From Cloacibacillus sp. An23 (GTDB taxonomy: Bacteria; Synergistota; Synergistia; Synergistales; Synergistaceae), in the NCBI RefSeq assembly GCF_002159945.1, contig NZ_NFJQ01000004.1, positions 1-64,000 of the forward strand: a DNA stretch of 64,000 nt, given 5' to 3'. Within the stretch, counting starts at the first letter, position 1, and each line of letters starts with the position of its first letter. The notes under the pieces were generated by a model that saw only the letters and a program-made list of their open reading frames with translations, was not told where the DNA came from and made no database searches. Below, piece after piece: positions 40,403-49,591 of this stretch. A program made the position numbers and the translations under genes.

Positions 40403-41605
40403 ATGAAAAAGGCAGCGTTACTGTTGGCGGCCGTCATGCTGGCGTTCTGCTTCTGCGCCCCGGCTATGGCCGACGCCCCGTTCCACATCGGGATAGTCAC
40501 AGGCACGGTCTCGCAGAGCGAGGACGACCTTCGCGGCGCGGAGCTCATGCTCCAGAAGTACGGCGACGTGTCGAACGGCGGAATGATCCAGCACCTCACC
40601 TACCCGGACAACTTCATGTCCGAGATGGAGACGACCATCTCGCAGATAGCGGGGCTCGCCGACGACCCGAAGATGAAGGTCATCGTCGTCAACCAGGCCA
40701 TCCCGGGAACGGCCGAGGCCTTCCGCCGCGTCAAGGAGAAGAGGCCGGACGTCCTCTGCTTCGCCGGAGAGCCGCACGAGGACCCGAACGTCATCGCCTC
40801 GGTAGCGGATATGTCCACACATACGGACTTCGTCAACCGCGGCTACCTCATCATCCACACGGCGAAACAGCTCGGCTGCAAGACATTCGTCCACATCTCC
40901 TTCCCGCGCCACATGAGCTATGAGACGCTCGGACGCCGCGCCGCGATAATGGAGCAGGCCTGCAAGGACCTCGGCATCCAGTTCGTCTTCGAGACGGCCC
41001 CGGACCCGACGAGCGACGTGGGCACCGCCGGAGCGCAGCAGTTCATCCTTGAAAAGACCCCTGCGTGGGTCAGCAAGTACGGCAAGGACACGGCGTTCTT
41101 CTGCACCAACGACGCGCACACCGAGCCTCTTCTCAAGCAGCTTGCGAAGTACGGCGGATATTTCATCGAGGCCGACCTTCCCTCGCCGCTCATGGGCTAC
41201 CCCGGAGCGTTCGGCATCGACCTTAAGGACGAGGCCGGAGACTTCCCCGCGATAATGAAGAAGGTCGAGCAGGCCGTCATAGACGCGGGAGCGAAAGGGC
41301 GCATGGGCACCTGGGCTTACTCGTACGGCTACACGAACAGCGCCGCTCTCGCAGAGTTCGGCAAACGCATAGTCGAGGGCAAGGCGAAGCTCAACAGCAA
41401 GAAGGACCTCATGGACGCATTCAACTCCTACACGCCCGGCGCGACGTGGAACGGAGCCGCCTACACCGACGTCGGCACAGGCGTGACGATGAGAAATTAC
41501 ATGATGATCTACGAGGACACCTACATCTTCGGCAAGGGCTACATGAACGCGACGGAAGTACAGGTGCCGGAGAAATACCAGACCATCAAATTCAGCGGAA
41601 ATTAA
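40403..41605 (+). CDS. DUF3798 periplasmic binding protein 3
   Basis: 400 residues, very close to protein 2 along its length, including the signal peptide (MKKAALLLAAVMLAFCFCAP) and C-terminus (IKFSGN in both). It differs in short patches, such as MSTHTDFVNRGYLIIHTAKQ and the C-terminal FNSYTPGATWNGAAYTDVG. ATG 40403 follows GAGGGAGG. Its own promoter and terminator flank it. It is the product of a tandem duplication of the promoter-leader-gene unit. Ligand preference may have shifted; not determinable here. Confidence 0.93.
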   Translation: MKKAALLLAAVMLAFCFCAPAMADAPFHIGIVTGTVSQSEDDLRGAELMLQKYGDVSNGGMIQHLTYPDNFMSEMETTISQIAGLADDPKMKVIVVNQAIPGTAEAFRRVKEKRPDVLCFAGEPHEDPNVIASVADMSTHTDFVNRGYLIIHTAKQLGCKTFVHISFPRHMSYETLGRRAAIMEQACKDLGIQFVFETAPDPTSDVGTAGAQQFILEKTPAWVSKYGKDTAFFCTNDAHTEPLLKQLAKYGGYFIEADLPSPLMGYPGAFGIDLKDEAGDFPAIMKKVEQAVIDAGAKGRMGTWAYSYGYTNSAALAEFGKRIVEGKAKLNSKKDLMDAFNSYTPGATWNGAAYTDVGTGVTMRNYMMIYEDTYIFGKGYMNATEVQVPEKYQTIKFSGN

Positions 41606-41626
41606 CGAAGCTCCGCATGATACAGG

Positions 41627-41658
41627 AAAATGCCGCCGGCTCGCCCGGCGGCATTTTT
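41627..41658 (+). terminator. Terminator after binding protein 3
   Basis: Arms AAAATGCCGCCGG (41627-41639) and CCGGCGGCATTTT (41645-41657) with a five-base loop and T5, 21 bases past the stop. Confidence 0.85.
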
Positions 41659-41783
41659 CATGCGTGCCGCGCACAGCCATCGCGCGCGTAAGCCGCGCCG
41701 CATTCCATCGCAGAACGCGCGCGCTTCGGATGCGAGGGCTTTTCCTCGCGTTAGGCGGCGAGCGGGAAATTTTCGCGCGGCCT

Positions 41784-41812
41784 TTGACAGCGCGGGGATT
41801 TGTCTGTATAGT
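41784..41812 (+). promoter_or_regulatory. Promoter of the polyamine operon
   Basis: -35 TTGACA (41784-41789), 17-base spacer, -10 TATAGT (41807-41812). About 80 bases upstream of speD. Confidence 0.75.
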
Positions 41813-41890
41813 CTTGCATTGACTGCGGATGTGTTCCGGCAGCGAAAAAATATAAGGCCTTGCGGCTTGAGAAGGGACGTGGGGATAGGG

Positions 41891-42703
41891 TTGAACGAGA
41901 AGATCCAGCTTTATGGCTTCAACAACCTGACTAAGACTCTTAGTTTCAACATCTACGACATATGCTACGCAAAGACGGAGCGCGAGAAGAAGGATTATAT
42001 CGCCTACATCGACGAGCAATATAATTCCGAACGATTGACGAACATTCTGTGCGGCGTCACGGACATCATCGGAGCGTGCGTGCTCAACATATCGAAGCAG
42101 GACTACGACCCTCAGGGCGCGAGCGTCACGATCCTCATATCTGAGGAGACCGTCCCCCCGGAGCAGATCGACGAAACCTGCAACGGCGGATACTGGGCAA
42201 AGAAGATAAACGACGAACGCGAGACGGTCGTCGCGCATCTCGACAAAAGCCACGTGACCGTGCATACCTACCCTGAATTCCATCCGAACAACGACATCAG
42301 CTCTTTCCGCGTCGACATCGACGTATCGACCTGCGGCAAAATATCGCCGCTCAACGCGCTCAACTTCCTCATCGGACAATTCGACTCTGACGTGCTCGCG
42401 CTCGACTACCGCATCCGCGGCTTCACGCGCGACGTGAACGGGAAGAAATATTATAAAGACCACGACATAAACTCTATACAGAATTTTATCGACGAACAGA
42501 CGCTCGCACGCTACGACGCGATAGACGTCAACGTCTATCAGTCGAACATCTTCCATACGAAGATGATGCTGAAGGAGATACGCCTCGCGGACTATCTCTT
42601 CAACATCGACCCGCGCGAGCTCCCGCCGCAGGAGCGCCTTTCGATAAAGGACCGAATAACGAAAGAGATGCTCGAAATCTACTACGGCATGAACATGTAC
42701 TAG
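41891..42703 (+). CDS. speD: S-adenosylmethionine decarboxylase proenzyme (E. coli type)
   Basis: 270 residues. It decarboxylates AdoMet to give the aminopropyl donor for spermidine. It starts like E. coli SpeD ([20 protein letters not shown]) and has [14 protein letters not shown] and [13 protein letters not shown]. The self-cleavage bond that makes the pyruvoyl group is K119-S120 in HLDKSHVTV. The start is a TTG at 41891, judged from alignment with the known N-terminus; a GTGGGG stretch lies just before. It is the first gene of the operon and ends one base into the longest frame of the next. Confidence 0.95.
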   Translation: MNEKIQLYGFNNLTKTLSFNIYDICYAKTEREKKDYIAYIDEQYNSERLTNILCGVTDIIGACVLNISKQDYDPQGASVTILISEETVPPEQIDETCNGGYWAKKINDERETVVAHLDKSHVTVHTYPEFHPNNDISSFRVDIDVSTCGKISPLNALNFLIGQFDSDVLALDYRIRGFTRDVNGKKYYKDHDINSIQNFIDEQTLARYDAIDVNVYQSNIFHTKMMLKEIRLADYLFNIDPRELPPQERLSIKDRITKEMLEIYYGMNMY

Positions 42704-42717
42704 TGCAGGGCGGAAAA

Positions 42718-44181
42718 ATGTCAGAAACGACGTACCGTCTCGACCAGCGGCGCGCGCCGCTGTACGAAGCGCTCGCGGAGTACCGCAGGAGCCGCGTCGT
42801 CCCGTTCGACGTGCCGGGGCACAAGCAGGGGCGCGGCACGCCGGAGCTGACGCGCTTCCTCGGCAGGGAGTGCCTCTCTGTCGATGTGAACTCCATGAAG
42901 CCGCTCGACAACCTGAGCCATCCGACCTCGGTTATTAAAGAGGCGGAGGAGCTCGCCGCAGACGCCTTCGGAGCCGGCGCCGCCTTCCTCATAGTCGGAG
43001 GCACGACGGCGGCGGTGCAGGCTATGGTGATGTCCGTCTGCAAGGCCGGCGACTCTATGATAATTCCGCGCAACGTCCACAAGTCGGCGATAAACGCAAT
43101 GATTCTGTGCGGGGTCACTCCGGTCTACGTAGACCCCGGCATACACCCGGAGCTCGGGATATCGCTCGGGATGCGCGCGGAGGACGTGGAAGCCGCGATA
43201 AAGGCGCACCCCGAGGCGAAGGCCGTATTCGTCAACAACCCTACATACTACGGGATATGCACAGACATCCGGCGCATAACCGAAGCGGCGCACGCGGCCG
43301 GCATGGCCGTGCTCGCCGACGAGGCGCACGGCACGCATTTCTACTTCGGCGAGGGGATGCCGCTTCCCGCGATGGCGGCGGGCGCGGATATGAGCGCCGT
43401 CAGCATGCACAAGACCGGCGGCTCCCTTACGCAGAGCTCGCTGCTGCTCATGCGCCGCGGCCGCGTCAACGCGGACTACGTGCGGACGATAATCGGACTG
43501 ACTCAGACGACGAGCGCATCATACCTGCTCATGAGCTCGCTCGACATCGCGCGCAAGGCGCTCGCGACGGAGGGGCGCGAGACCTTCCGCCGCGTCGTCT
43601 CGCTCGCGGAGTACGCGCGCGGGGAAATAAACAAAATCGGCGGCTATTACGCCTTCTCGCGCGAGATTATCGACGGCGGCGCGGTCTACGACTTCGACGT
43701 GACGAAGCTCTCCGTCAACACGCTTAAGACGGGGCTCGCGGGCGTGGAGGTCTACGACCTTCTGCGCGACGACTACGGCATACAGATAGAGTTCGGCGAC
43801 ATGGGCAACATGCTCGCTATAGTCTCGGTCGGCGACAACCATTACGCGATAGAGCGGCTCGTCGCGGCGCTTTCGGAAATCAAGCGGCTGCACGGCAAAG
43901 AGGGTCTGAAGCTGCTCGACCACGAATACATCACGCCGGTCGTGCGCATGACGCCGCGCGACGCCTTTTACGCACCGAGCGAACCGGTGCCGGTGCGCGA
44001 AAGCCTCGGCAGGATAACGGCGGAATCCGTCATGTGCTATCCGCCGGGAATCCCGATACTCTCCCCGGGCGAAGAGGTCACGCCCGAGGCGCTGGAGTAC
44101 ATACTGTACGCGAAGGAAAAGGGCTGCCTCGTCATGGGGCCGCAGGACATGAATCTCGACAATCTATACGTTGTGAAATAG
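42718..44181 (+). CDS. Orn/Lys/Arg decarboxylase, probably arginine decarboxylase (SpeA-like)
   Basis: 487 residues, fold type I PLP decarboxylase of the short Gram-positive-like type. Visible motifs are PFDVPGHKQGRGTPEL, the PLP site SMHKTGGSLTQSS (K232), and the C-terminal YPPGIPILSPGE. With agmatinase in the operon, arginine is the likely substrate, giving agmatine; lysine or ornithine cannot be excluded from sequence. The ATG at 42718 follows AGGGCGG; the frame reaches GTG 42703, overlapping the speD stop. speE starts 12 bases after its stop. Confidence 0.93.
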   Translation: MSETTYRLDQRRAPLYEALAEYRRSRVVPFDVPGHKQGRGTPELTRFLGRECLSVDVNSMKPLDNLSHPTSVIKEAEELAADAFGAGAAFLIVGGTTAAVQAMVMSVCKAGDSMIIPRNVHKSAINAMILCGVTPVYVDPGIHPELGISLGMRAEDVEAAIKAHPEAKAVFVNNPTYYGICTDIRRITEAAHAAGMAVLADEAHGTHFYFGEGMPLPAMAAGADMSAVSMHKTGGSLTQSSLLLMRRGRVNADYVRTIIGLTQTTSASYLLMSSLDIARKALATEGRETFRRVVSLAEYARGEINKIGGYYAFSREIIDGGAVYDFDVTKLSVNTLKTGLAGVEVYDLLRDDYGIQIEFGDMGNMLAIVSVGDNHYAIERLVAALSEIKRLHGKEGLKLLDHEYITPVVRMTPRDAFYAPSEPVPVRESLGRITAESVMCYPPGIPILSPGEEVTPEALEYILYAKEKGCLVMGPQDMNLDNLYVVK

Positions 44182-44192
44182 GAGGAAAAATT

Positions 44193-45044
44193 ATGGAGCT
44201 TTGGTACACGGAGGAGCATACGCCCTCGACGCGCTTTTCGATAAAGGTAAAGAAGCAGCTCTTCAGCGAGAAGAGCCCCTTCCAGCAGATAGACGTCTTC
44301 GACTCCGAGGAGTTCGGACGCTTCTTCACGCTCGACGGCCTCATGATGCTGACCGAGAAGGACGAATTCATCTACCACGACATGATAGTCCACGTGCCGA
44401 TGGCGACGAACCCGAATATAAAGCGCGTGCTCGTCATAGGCGGCGGCGACGGCGGCACCGTGCGCGAGCTGACGCGCTACAAGACCGTCGAAAAGATAGA
44501 CATGGTGGACATCGACGAGCTGGTCGTAAAGACCTGCATGAAGCTGCTGCCCTTCACGGCGTGCGAGCTCGACGACCCGCGCGTGACGCTGCATTTCGAA
44601 GACGGTCTGAAGTTCGTCCGCACGGTGGAAGAGAAATACGACCTCATCATCGTCGATTCGACCGACCCGTTCGGCCCCGGCGAAGGGCTCTTCACGAAGG
44701 AGTTCTACGGCAACTGCTTCAAGGCGCTCGGCGACGACGGCATACTCGTCAACCAGCACGAGAATCCCTACTACGAATCATACTCCGCGGCGATGAAGCG
44801 CGCGCACCAGCGCATCGAGGACTTCTTCCCGATATGCCGCGTCTATCAGGCGCATATCCCGACCTATCCGTCGGGCCACTGGCTCTTCGGCTTCGCCTCG
44901 AAGAAATACGACCCCGTCAAAGACCTCGACGCGGCGGCGTGGAACGCGCTCGGCATCGAGACGAAATACTACAACACCGACCTGCACGCCGGCTGCTTCA
45001 TGCTGCCGACCTACGTCAAAAAGGCGCTGGCGCTGAAAGACTAG
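44193..45044 (+). CDS. speE: Spermidine synthase
   Basis: 283 residues. It transfers the aminopropyl group of decarboxylated AdoMet to putrescine (or possibly to agmatine). It opens MELWYTEEHTPSTRFSIKV. The nucleotide-binding GGGDGGTVRELTRY motif and the catalytic block DLIIVDSTDPFGPGEGLF are clear. ATG 44193 is preceded by AGGAGG. It sits between the decarboxylase and agmatinase. Confidence 0.96.
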   Translation: MELWYTEEHTPSTRFSIKVKKQLFSEKSPFQQIDVFDSEEFGRFFTLDGLMMLTEKDEFIYHDMIVHVPMATNPNIKRVLVIGGGDGGTVRELTRYKTVEKIDMVDIDELVVKTCMKLLPFTACELDDPRVTLHFEDGLKFVRTVEEKYDLIIVDSTDPFGPGEGLFTKEFYGNCFKALGDDGILVNQHENPYYESYSAAMKRAHQRIEDFFPICRVYQAHIPTYPSGHWLFGFASKKYDPVKDLDAAAWNALGIETKYYNTDLHAGCFMLPTYVKKALALKD

Positions 45045-45051
45045 CGGCGCG

Positions 45052-45900
45052 ATGAAAAGCTCGATACAGGGCTTCATAAACTGCGAAAGCGAGTGGAACG
45101 AGGCGCGCGCCGTGATATTCGGCGCGCCGTTCGACTCGACGACCTCCTTCCGCCCCGGCGCGCGATTCGGCCCGGCGGCGATGCGATCAGAATCATTCGG
45201 CATCGAGACCTACAGCCCCTATCAGGACAAGGACCTCGAGGACTTAAAAGTTTTCGACGCCGGCGACCTGGAGCTGCCATTCGGCAACGCGGCCGCCGCG
45301 CTCGACGAGATAGAGAACGCCGCGGACGAGATACTGAGCGCGGGAAAGACGCCCGTCATGCTCGGCGGCGAGCATCTGGTCACGCTCGGCGCCGTGCGCG
45401 CGGCGGCGAAGAAATACCCGGAGCTGCGCATCGTCCACTTCGACGCGCACGCCGACCTGCGCGAAGACTACCTCGGCGAAAAGCTCTCTCACGCATCGGT
45501 AATCCGCCGCTGCTGGGACATATTGGGCGACGGCAGGATATTCCAATTCGCGATACGCTCCGGCAGCCGCGAAGAAATGTATTGGGGCCGCGAACATACG
45601 ACGATGGAGAAATTCCACGCTGCTACGATAAACGAAGCCGTCCGCGCGATAGGAGGCGCGCCGGTATACGTGACGCTCGACCTCGACGCGGTAGACCCGT
45701 CGGAATTTCCCGGCACCGGCACGCCGGAGGCCGGCGGCCTTCGCTTCACGGAGCTTCTCTCGGCTCTGCTCGCGCTGCGCGGCCTTAACGTCGCAGCATT
45801 CGACCTCTGCGAGCTGTCGCCGCACTACGACCACTCCGGAGCCTCCACGGCTCTGGCCTGCAAGACGCTGCGCGAGATGCTGCTGGCCTACTGCGGATAA
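45052..45900 (+). CDS. speB: Agmatinase (ureohydrolase)
   Basis: 282 residues of the arginase superfamily; it removes urea from agmatine to give putrescine. The metal motifs are GGEHLVTLG, VHFDAHADLRED and TLDLDAVDPSEFPGTGTPE, containing the His and Asp ligands for two Mn ions. The start ATG is eight bases after the speE stop. A terminator follows at 45921. In some thermophiles a related enzyme acts on N1-aminopropylagmatine instead; that alternative fits this gene order. Confidence 0.93.
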   Translation: MKSSIQGFINCESEWNEARAVIFGAPFDSTTSFRPGARFGPAAMRSESFGIETYSPYQDKDLEDLKVFDAGDLELPFGNAAAALDEIENAADEILSAGKTPVMLGGEHLVTLGAVRAAAKKYPELRIVHFDAHADLREDYLGEKLSHASVIRRCWDILGDGRIFQFAIRSGSREEMYWGREHTTMEKFHAATINEAVRAIGGAPVYVTLDLDAVDPSEFPGTGTPEAGGLRFTELLSALLALRGLNVAAFDLCELSPHYDHSGASTALACKTLREMLLAYCG

Positions 45901-45920
45901 GACGCACGCGTCAAAAGATA

Positions 45921-45967
45921 AAAAACGGCGGCAGGGACGGCATCGCGCCTACCCGCCGCCGTTTCAC
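45921..45967 (+). terminator. Terminator after speB
   Basis: Arms AAACGGCGGC (45923-45932) and GCCGCCGTTT (45955-45964), with further GGG/CCC pairing inside. It is followed by CACTTTTG, a weak T-run. Confidence 0.55.
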
Positions 45968-46173
45968 TTTTGAAGCTCAGCGTATCAAAAGGCCCGCTTG
46001 CTATTCCGTGATTTTACAAATATTTGCAGTTTCCCGGTGTAGGGCCTGCGCCGCGCGGTTTCTGCAATTTTTGCGCGGCTTTGATTTTCGGCCTCTTTTG
46101 AGCAGCTAGAAAGGCCTCCTCTGTTATATACTTGTCATATCTTTCGGATATGCGAGGCGATTGGCCAGCCGCT

Positions 46174-47355
46174 ATGAAAACGCCGTATACGAAACAGATA
46201 CTTATCTACATTCTGATATTTTTCAGCATAACCTTCACAAGCGCTTCGATGGAGAGCGGCTACTACTTCCTCATACCGTTCCTCGAGGCCGCCGGCGCGG
46301 AGGTCGGGACGCTGGGCGGCCTCGTGATGGGGGCCTGCTACGGCGTTTCGCTCGTTCTGCGTCCGCTCGTGCCGTTCTTTGAGCGGCTAGCCGGCAAGGA
46401 AAGGGTCATACGGGCGGGGTATTTCTGCTTCTTCATCAGCGCCTGCGGCATCGCGCTCTTCGCGCGCACGGCGGAGGGAGTCATTCTGTGCCGCGCGATA
46501 GCCGGCGTCGGGATGGGCGTCGTCACTATAATCCTGCAAAGCTACGAATATCAGCTCCTTCCCGCCGGCGTGCGCGGGCGCTGCGTCTCGCTGATAACGG
46601 TCGCCTACAGCCTTCCGGCGCTGATAGTCGTGCCGCCGATGGAATATCTGATACGGAGCGGGCATTACAACATGTACGCCGCGACATTCCCGTTCATCGC
46701 GGCGCTCGGCCTCTACACCGTGATGAAGCTGCCGAAGACGGGAGGCTCTGCCGCTCCGGCGAAAAGCGCGCCGGAAGAAAAGGTTTCGTACCTTTGGCTG
46801 CTGCGCTCGCCTCAGGTGCTCTTTTTCGCGCTGTCCGCCGCGCTCTTCGCCTTCACCGACGCCGGACAGCTCCGCTTCGTGCAGCTCGCCGGCGAACGCG
46901 GCCCAGCCGCCTCGTATTTCTTCAGCGTCTCGGCATGCACCGCGATGATATTCCGCCTATCGTGCGGCAAGCTCGTGGACAAGCTGCCGCGCAAGGTATG
47001 CGCCCCGGCCTCTACTCTGCTGACGGCCGGAATGATGTTCGCGGCGGCCTTCGCCTCAAGCCCGCGCGCCTTCATGCTCTGCGGCTTTATATTCGGCCTC
47101 GGCATGGGCTTCGGTTATCCTGCCTTCATGTGCCTGACTCTCGACATAGGAGGCCGCCGCTCAGCCGTGACGACGCTCGCCGTCGTCTTCGGCTTCATCT
47201 ACTCGCTGCAGTCCTTCGTCTGTCCGATATTCCTCCAGCAGGTCATCAACATCGCCGGCAGCGTGACGTGGGCCTACCGCGCCATGTACGGGACGGTGAT
47301 ACTGCTCGCCGCAGTCATCGTCTACTTCAGCCCGAGGGTTTACAGGGACTTATAA
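46174..47355 (+). CDS. Major facilitator superfamily transporter
   Basis: About 393 residues with 12 predicted hydrophobic segments in two halves, separated by a charged loop (KTGGSAAPAKSAPEEKVS). The RPLVPFFERLAGKERVIRAG segment after TM2 resembles the MFS motif A region. The frame continues upstream to 46132, but no start has a good ribosome site. I choose ATG 46174 because it gives the usual short N-terminus before TM1 (MKTPYTKQILIYILIFF). Substrate is unknown. It is convergent with the GntR gene, 19 bases away. Confidence 0.85.
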   Translation: MKTPYTKQILIYILIFFSITFTSASMESGYYFLIPFLEAAGAEVGTLGGLVMGACYGVSLVLRPLVPFFERLAGKERVIRAGYFCFFISACGIALFARTAEGVILCRAIAGVGMGVVTIILQSYEYQLLPAGVRGRCVSLITVAYSLPALIVVPPMEYLIRSGHYNMYAATFPFIAALGLYTVMKLPKTGGSAAPAKSAPEEKVSYLWLLRSPQVLFFALSAALFAFTDAGQLRFVQLAGERGPAASYFFSVSACTAMIFRLSCGKLVDKLPRKVCAPASTLLTAGMMFAAAFASSPRAFMLCGFIFGLGMGFGYPAFMCLTLDIGGRRSAVTTLAVVFGFIYSLQSFVCPIFLQQVINIAGSVTWAYRAMYGTVILLAAVIVYFSPRVYRDL

Positions 47356-47374
47356 GCGGAAGCTCGATGGGCCG

Positions 47375-48055
47375 TCAGACCCACTCGCGCCGCGTGAGGC
47401 TCAGGTATGTGGACTTGATGTGCTCTGACATGACGGAGGCCGCGGCCTCGGCTTTGCCGGAGGCTATCGCCTCAACCAGCGCGTCGTGCTCGCGGCAGCT
47501 TTTCGACTCGGACGGGTCCCAAAGCTTTTTCCTCGTCGGGATGGCGCCCTTGTCGTAAAAGCGGTCGAAGAAGAAGATATAAAGTTCCGAACGCCAGTAG
47601 CACTGCGAAAGATAGCGCTCGACGTAGGCGTTCTTAGACAGCATCCCTACGCCGAGGTGGATGCGCTCGTTCACCCCGGCGTAGGAGGCGACGTCGCCTT
47701 TTCTGTAGTAATCTTTTTCCTCTTCCAGAAGCTTGAAAAGATTCTCCACTTCGACGTTCGTCGCCCGCATCGTAGCGAGCGCCGCTGCCTTCGATTCGAG
47801 AATCTCGCGCGTCTGGAAGACGCTCTCCATATCGTAGGGAGTCAGCACCGGCACACGGCAGCCGATATTTTTGACGTACTCCAGCATTCCGCACGCTGCC
47901 ATTTTTTTCAGAGCGCCGCGCACCGGCGTGCGGCTCATGTTAAGATCCTCCGCGACCTTGGCCTCGGTGAGCCTGTCGCCAGGCATATACCTTTGTCTCA
48001 CTATTGCGTGCAGTATTTCGGAATAGGCCCTTTCTTCTGCCTCGGCGTCTCTCAA
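47375..48055 (-). CDS. GntR-family regulator, FCD subgroup
   Basis: 226 residues. The N-terminal winged helix reads ILHAIVRQRYMPGDRLTEAK, then VAEDLNMSRTPVRGALKK. The C-terminal helical FCD domain binds small organic acids in relatives. The start is a TTG at 48055, eight bases after AGGAGG; upstream frame sequence has no GntR character. It lies downstream of the NhaC and saccharopine-dehydrogenase genes, but a terminator at 48143-48190 intervenes. A TATAC-centred palindrome in the nhaC promoter is a plausible operator. Confidence 0.9.
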   Translation of the reverse strand: MRDAEAEERAYSEILHAIVRQRYMPGDRLTEAKVAEDLNMSRTPVRGALKKMAACGMLEYVKNIGCRVPVLTPYDMESVFQTREILESKAAALATMRATNVEVENLFKLLEEEKDYYRKGDVASYAGVNERIHLGVGMLSKNAYVERYLSQCYWRSELYIFFFDRFYDKGAIPTRKKLWDPSESKSCREHDALVEAIASGKAEAAASVMSEHIKSTYLSLTRREWV

Positions 48056-48142
48056 ATGCAGCTCCTCCTGTCGCGCGGCGAAAAACGCGAAAAAATTGAA
48101 CGATGCCGTTATATTAGCACTTTTGTCTCGCGGACGGCTAGT

Positions 48143-48190
48143 AAAAATACGCCCGCGGGCGAAGATGGAACACTTTCTCCGTCCGCGGGC
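48143..48190 (-). terminator. Terminator after the saccharopine-dehydrogenase-like gene
   Basis: Arms GCCCGCGG (48151-48158) and CCGCGGGC (48183-48190), long loop, followed on the minus strand by GTATTTTTAC. Lies 36 bases past the stop. Confidence 0.5.
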
Positions 48191-48225
48191 TGAATTTTCG
48201 TTATCGCGCCAAGTTTCGCGCCGGG

Positions 48226-49557
48226 CTAGGCTTCCTCTTCGTGCTCGGCGAAGGATATACCTTCCCTGCCGAGCTCTTCGAGCGCAGGAACGTATATATC
48301 CTCCGTCGTCGGGATGAGGACGCCGGTTCCCTTTACTGCTCCGGAAGCGGCCAGGTGCGCGCCTATTCCCATAGGCAGCCCCGTCGTGCGCGCTATCGCG
48401 CTCTCCTCCGAAACGACCCCGCGGTCGACCATCGTAGACGTTACGCGCTTGCGCGCGCCGCACTTTTCGCGGACGACGTACTGATGCTGCATGACGACTA
48501 TATCCTTTTCGCCCGGCTCGAAAACGAGCTTCTGCCCGTAAATCGCCGTTATCATGTCGCGCAGGCTCCCATTCGCGGGCATGACCGGCTTTTCGTCGAA
48601 CAGTCCGAGCCATTCAAGCTTCATTATGGAGGTCGAATAGGGTTCGACGCCGAGGAACTCAGCCGCGCACGCTTTCGCGCCGCGCCCGTCTCCCGCCATG
48701 CCGCACAGCTCTTTCGTCAGCGCGGCGTAGGTGTACCCGCCGAAATCGCGCGGCTCTTCGTCGAAGATGTGAAGCTTCTGCATGTGCGTCACCATTTCGC
48801 ACCAGCCCGGATAGCGCAGCGTCCCGCGCTCAATCGTGGTCGCGCCGTCGATGCCGTAGGCCTCAAGGTAAGGAATGGAATCGGCGTTGCAGTAGGTTTC
48901 GAACCACCCCAGCCCCTTTATCTCCATAAACGACGGATTCTGATACGTCGTGCCGCCGTTCATCTCGCGCACCGCTCCGTCCGTCATTATCCTGGCGTCG
49001 CGCAGGCTCGCGCCGACGAGGCTCTCCGGGGCCCATGAGAGCTTGTAGCCTATCGGGTTGTTGTTCGCGGAAAGGTCTGGCAGCGCGCCGCAGACCGAGA
49101 CGAAGCTCTCGATTTCTCCCCCCGCAGCCTGTATCTCCTTGATTTTATGCACCGCCGACATATGGTCTATTCCGGGGTCTACGCCCATCTCGCACAGTAT
49201 GCGGAGCCCCTTCGCCTTGGCTTCGGCGTCGAGCGCGCGCACCGGCTCTTTAGCGTAGGATGCGCCTATCATCGAAACGCCTTCGTCGAGGCACTTTTTC
49301 GCCGTCTGCGCCATGAACGCGGTCGGAAGCATACAGACTACGACGTCGGGCGCGAACTCGCGTATATACTTCTCCGGCTCGGCGACCGCGTTGCCGACCA
49401 CCGGGACGGCGTTCGGGTGTCCGCCCGCGGTGCGCAGCACGTTCTGCTCGAACTGATCGACCACCATCACCTTGTAACCGCGCCTCAGAAGATACTGCAC
49501 GCAGGGCTTGGATATTTTACCGGCGCCAAAAGCGAGAATTTTCTTTTCTTTGCTCAT
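48226..49557 (-). CDS. Saccharopine dehydrogenase-like oxidoreductase
   Basis: 443 residues. The N-terminal Rossmann motif is ILAFGAGKISKPCVQYLLRR, with NAVAEPEKYIREFAPDVVVC following, and a C-terminal saccharopine-reductase catalytic domain containing GALPDLSANNNPIGYKLSWA. This is the LYS9 type, which in other organisms interconverts saccharopine, glutamate and aminoadipate semialdehyde. Its actual reaction here is uncertain; a role in lysine degradation fits an amino-acid fermenter. It lies 34 bases downstream of the NhaC-type antiporter. Confidence 0.88.
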   Translation of the reverse strand: MSKEKKILAFGAGKISKPCVQYLLRRGYKVMVVDQFEQNVLRTAGGHPNAVPVVGNAVAEPEKYIREFAPDVVVCMLPTAFMAQTAKKCLDEGVSMIGASYAKEPVRALDAEAKAKGLRILCEMGVDPGIDHMSAVHKIKEIQAAGGEIESFVSVCGALPDLSANNNPIGYKLSWAPESLVGASLRDARIMTDGAVREMNGGTTYQNPSFMEIKGLGWFETYCNADSIPYLEAYGIDGATTIERGTLRYPGWCEMVTHMQKLHIFDEEPRDFGGYTYAALTKELCGMAGDGRGAKACAAEFLGVEPYSTSIMKLEWLGLFDEKPVMPANGSLRDMITAIYGQKLVFEPGEKDIVVMQHQYVVREKCGARKRVTSTMVDRGVVSEESAIARTTGLPMGIGAHLAASGAVKGTGVLIPTTEDIYVPALEELGREGISFAEHEEEA

Positions 49558-49591
49558 CTTTGCTTCCTCCGTATAGTTTTGTATTTTTTAG

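Noticed and set aside
40418-42556. A 712-codon open frame on the minus strand across binding protein 3 and speD
   Set aside because: It is the mirror of real plus-strand genes with clear motifs, has arginine/valine-rich composition from GC-rich codons, and has no ribosome site or recognisable domain.
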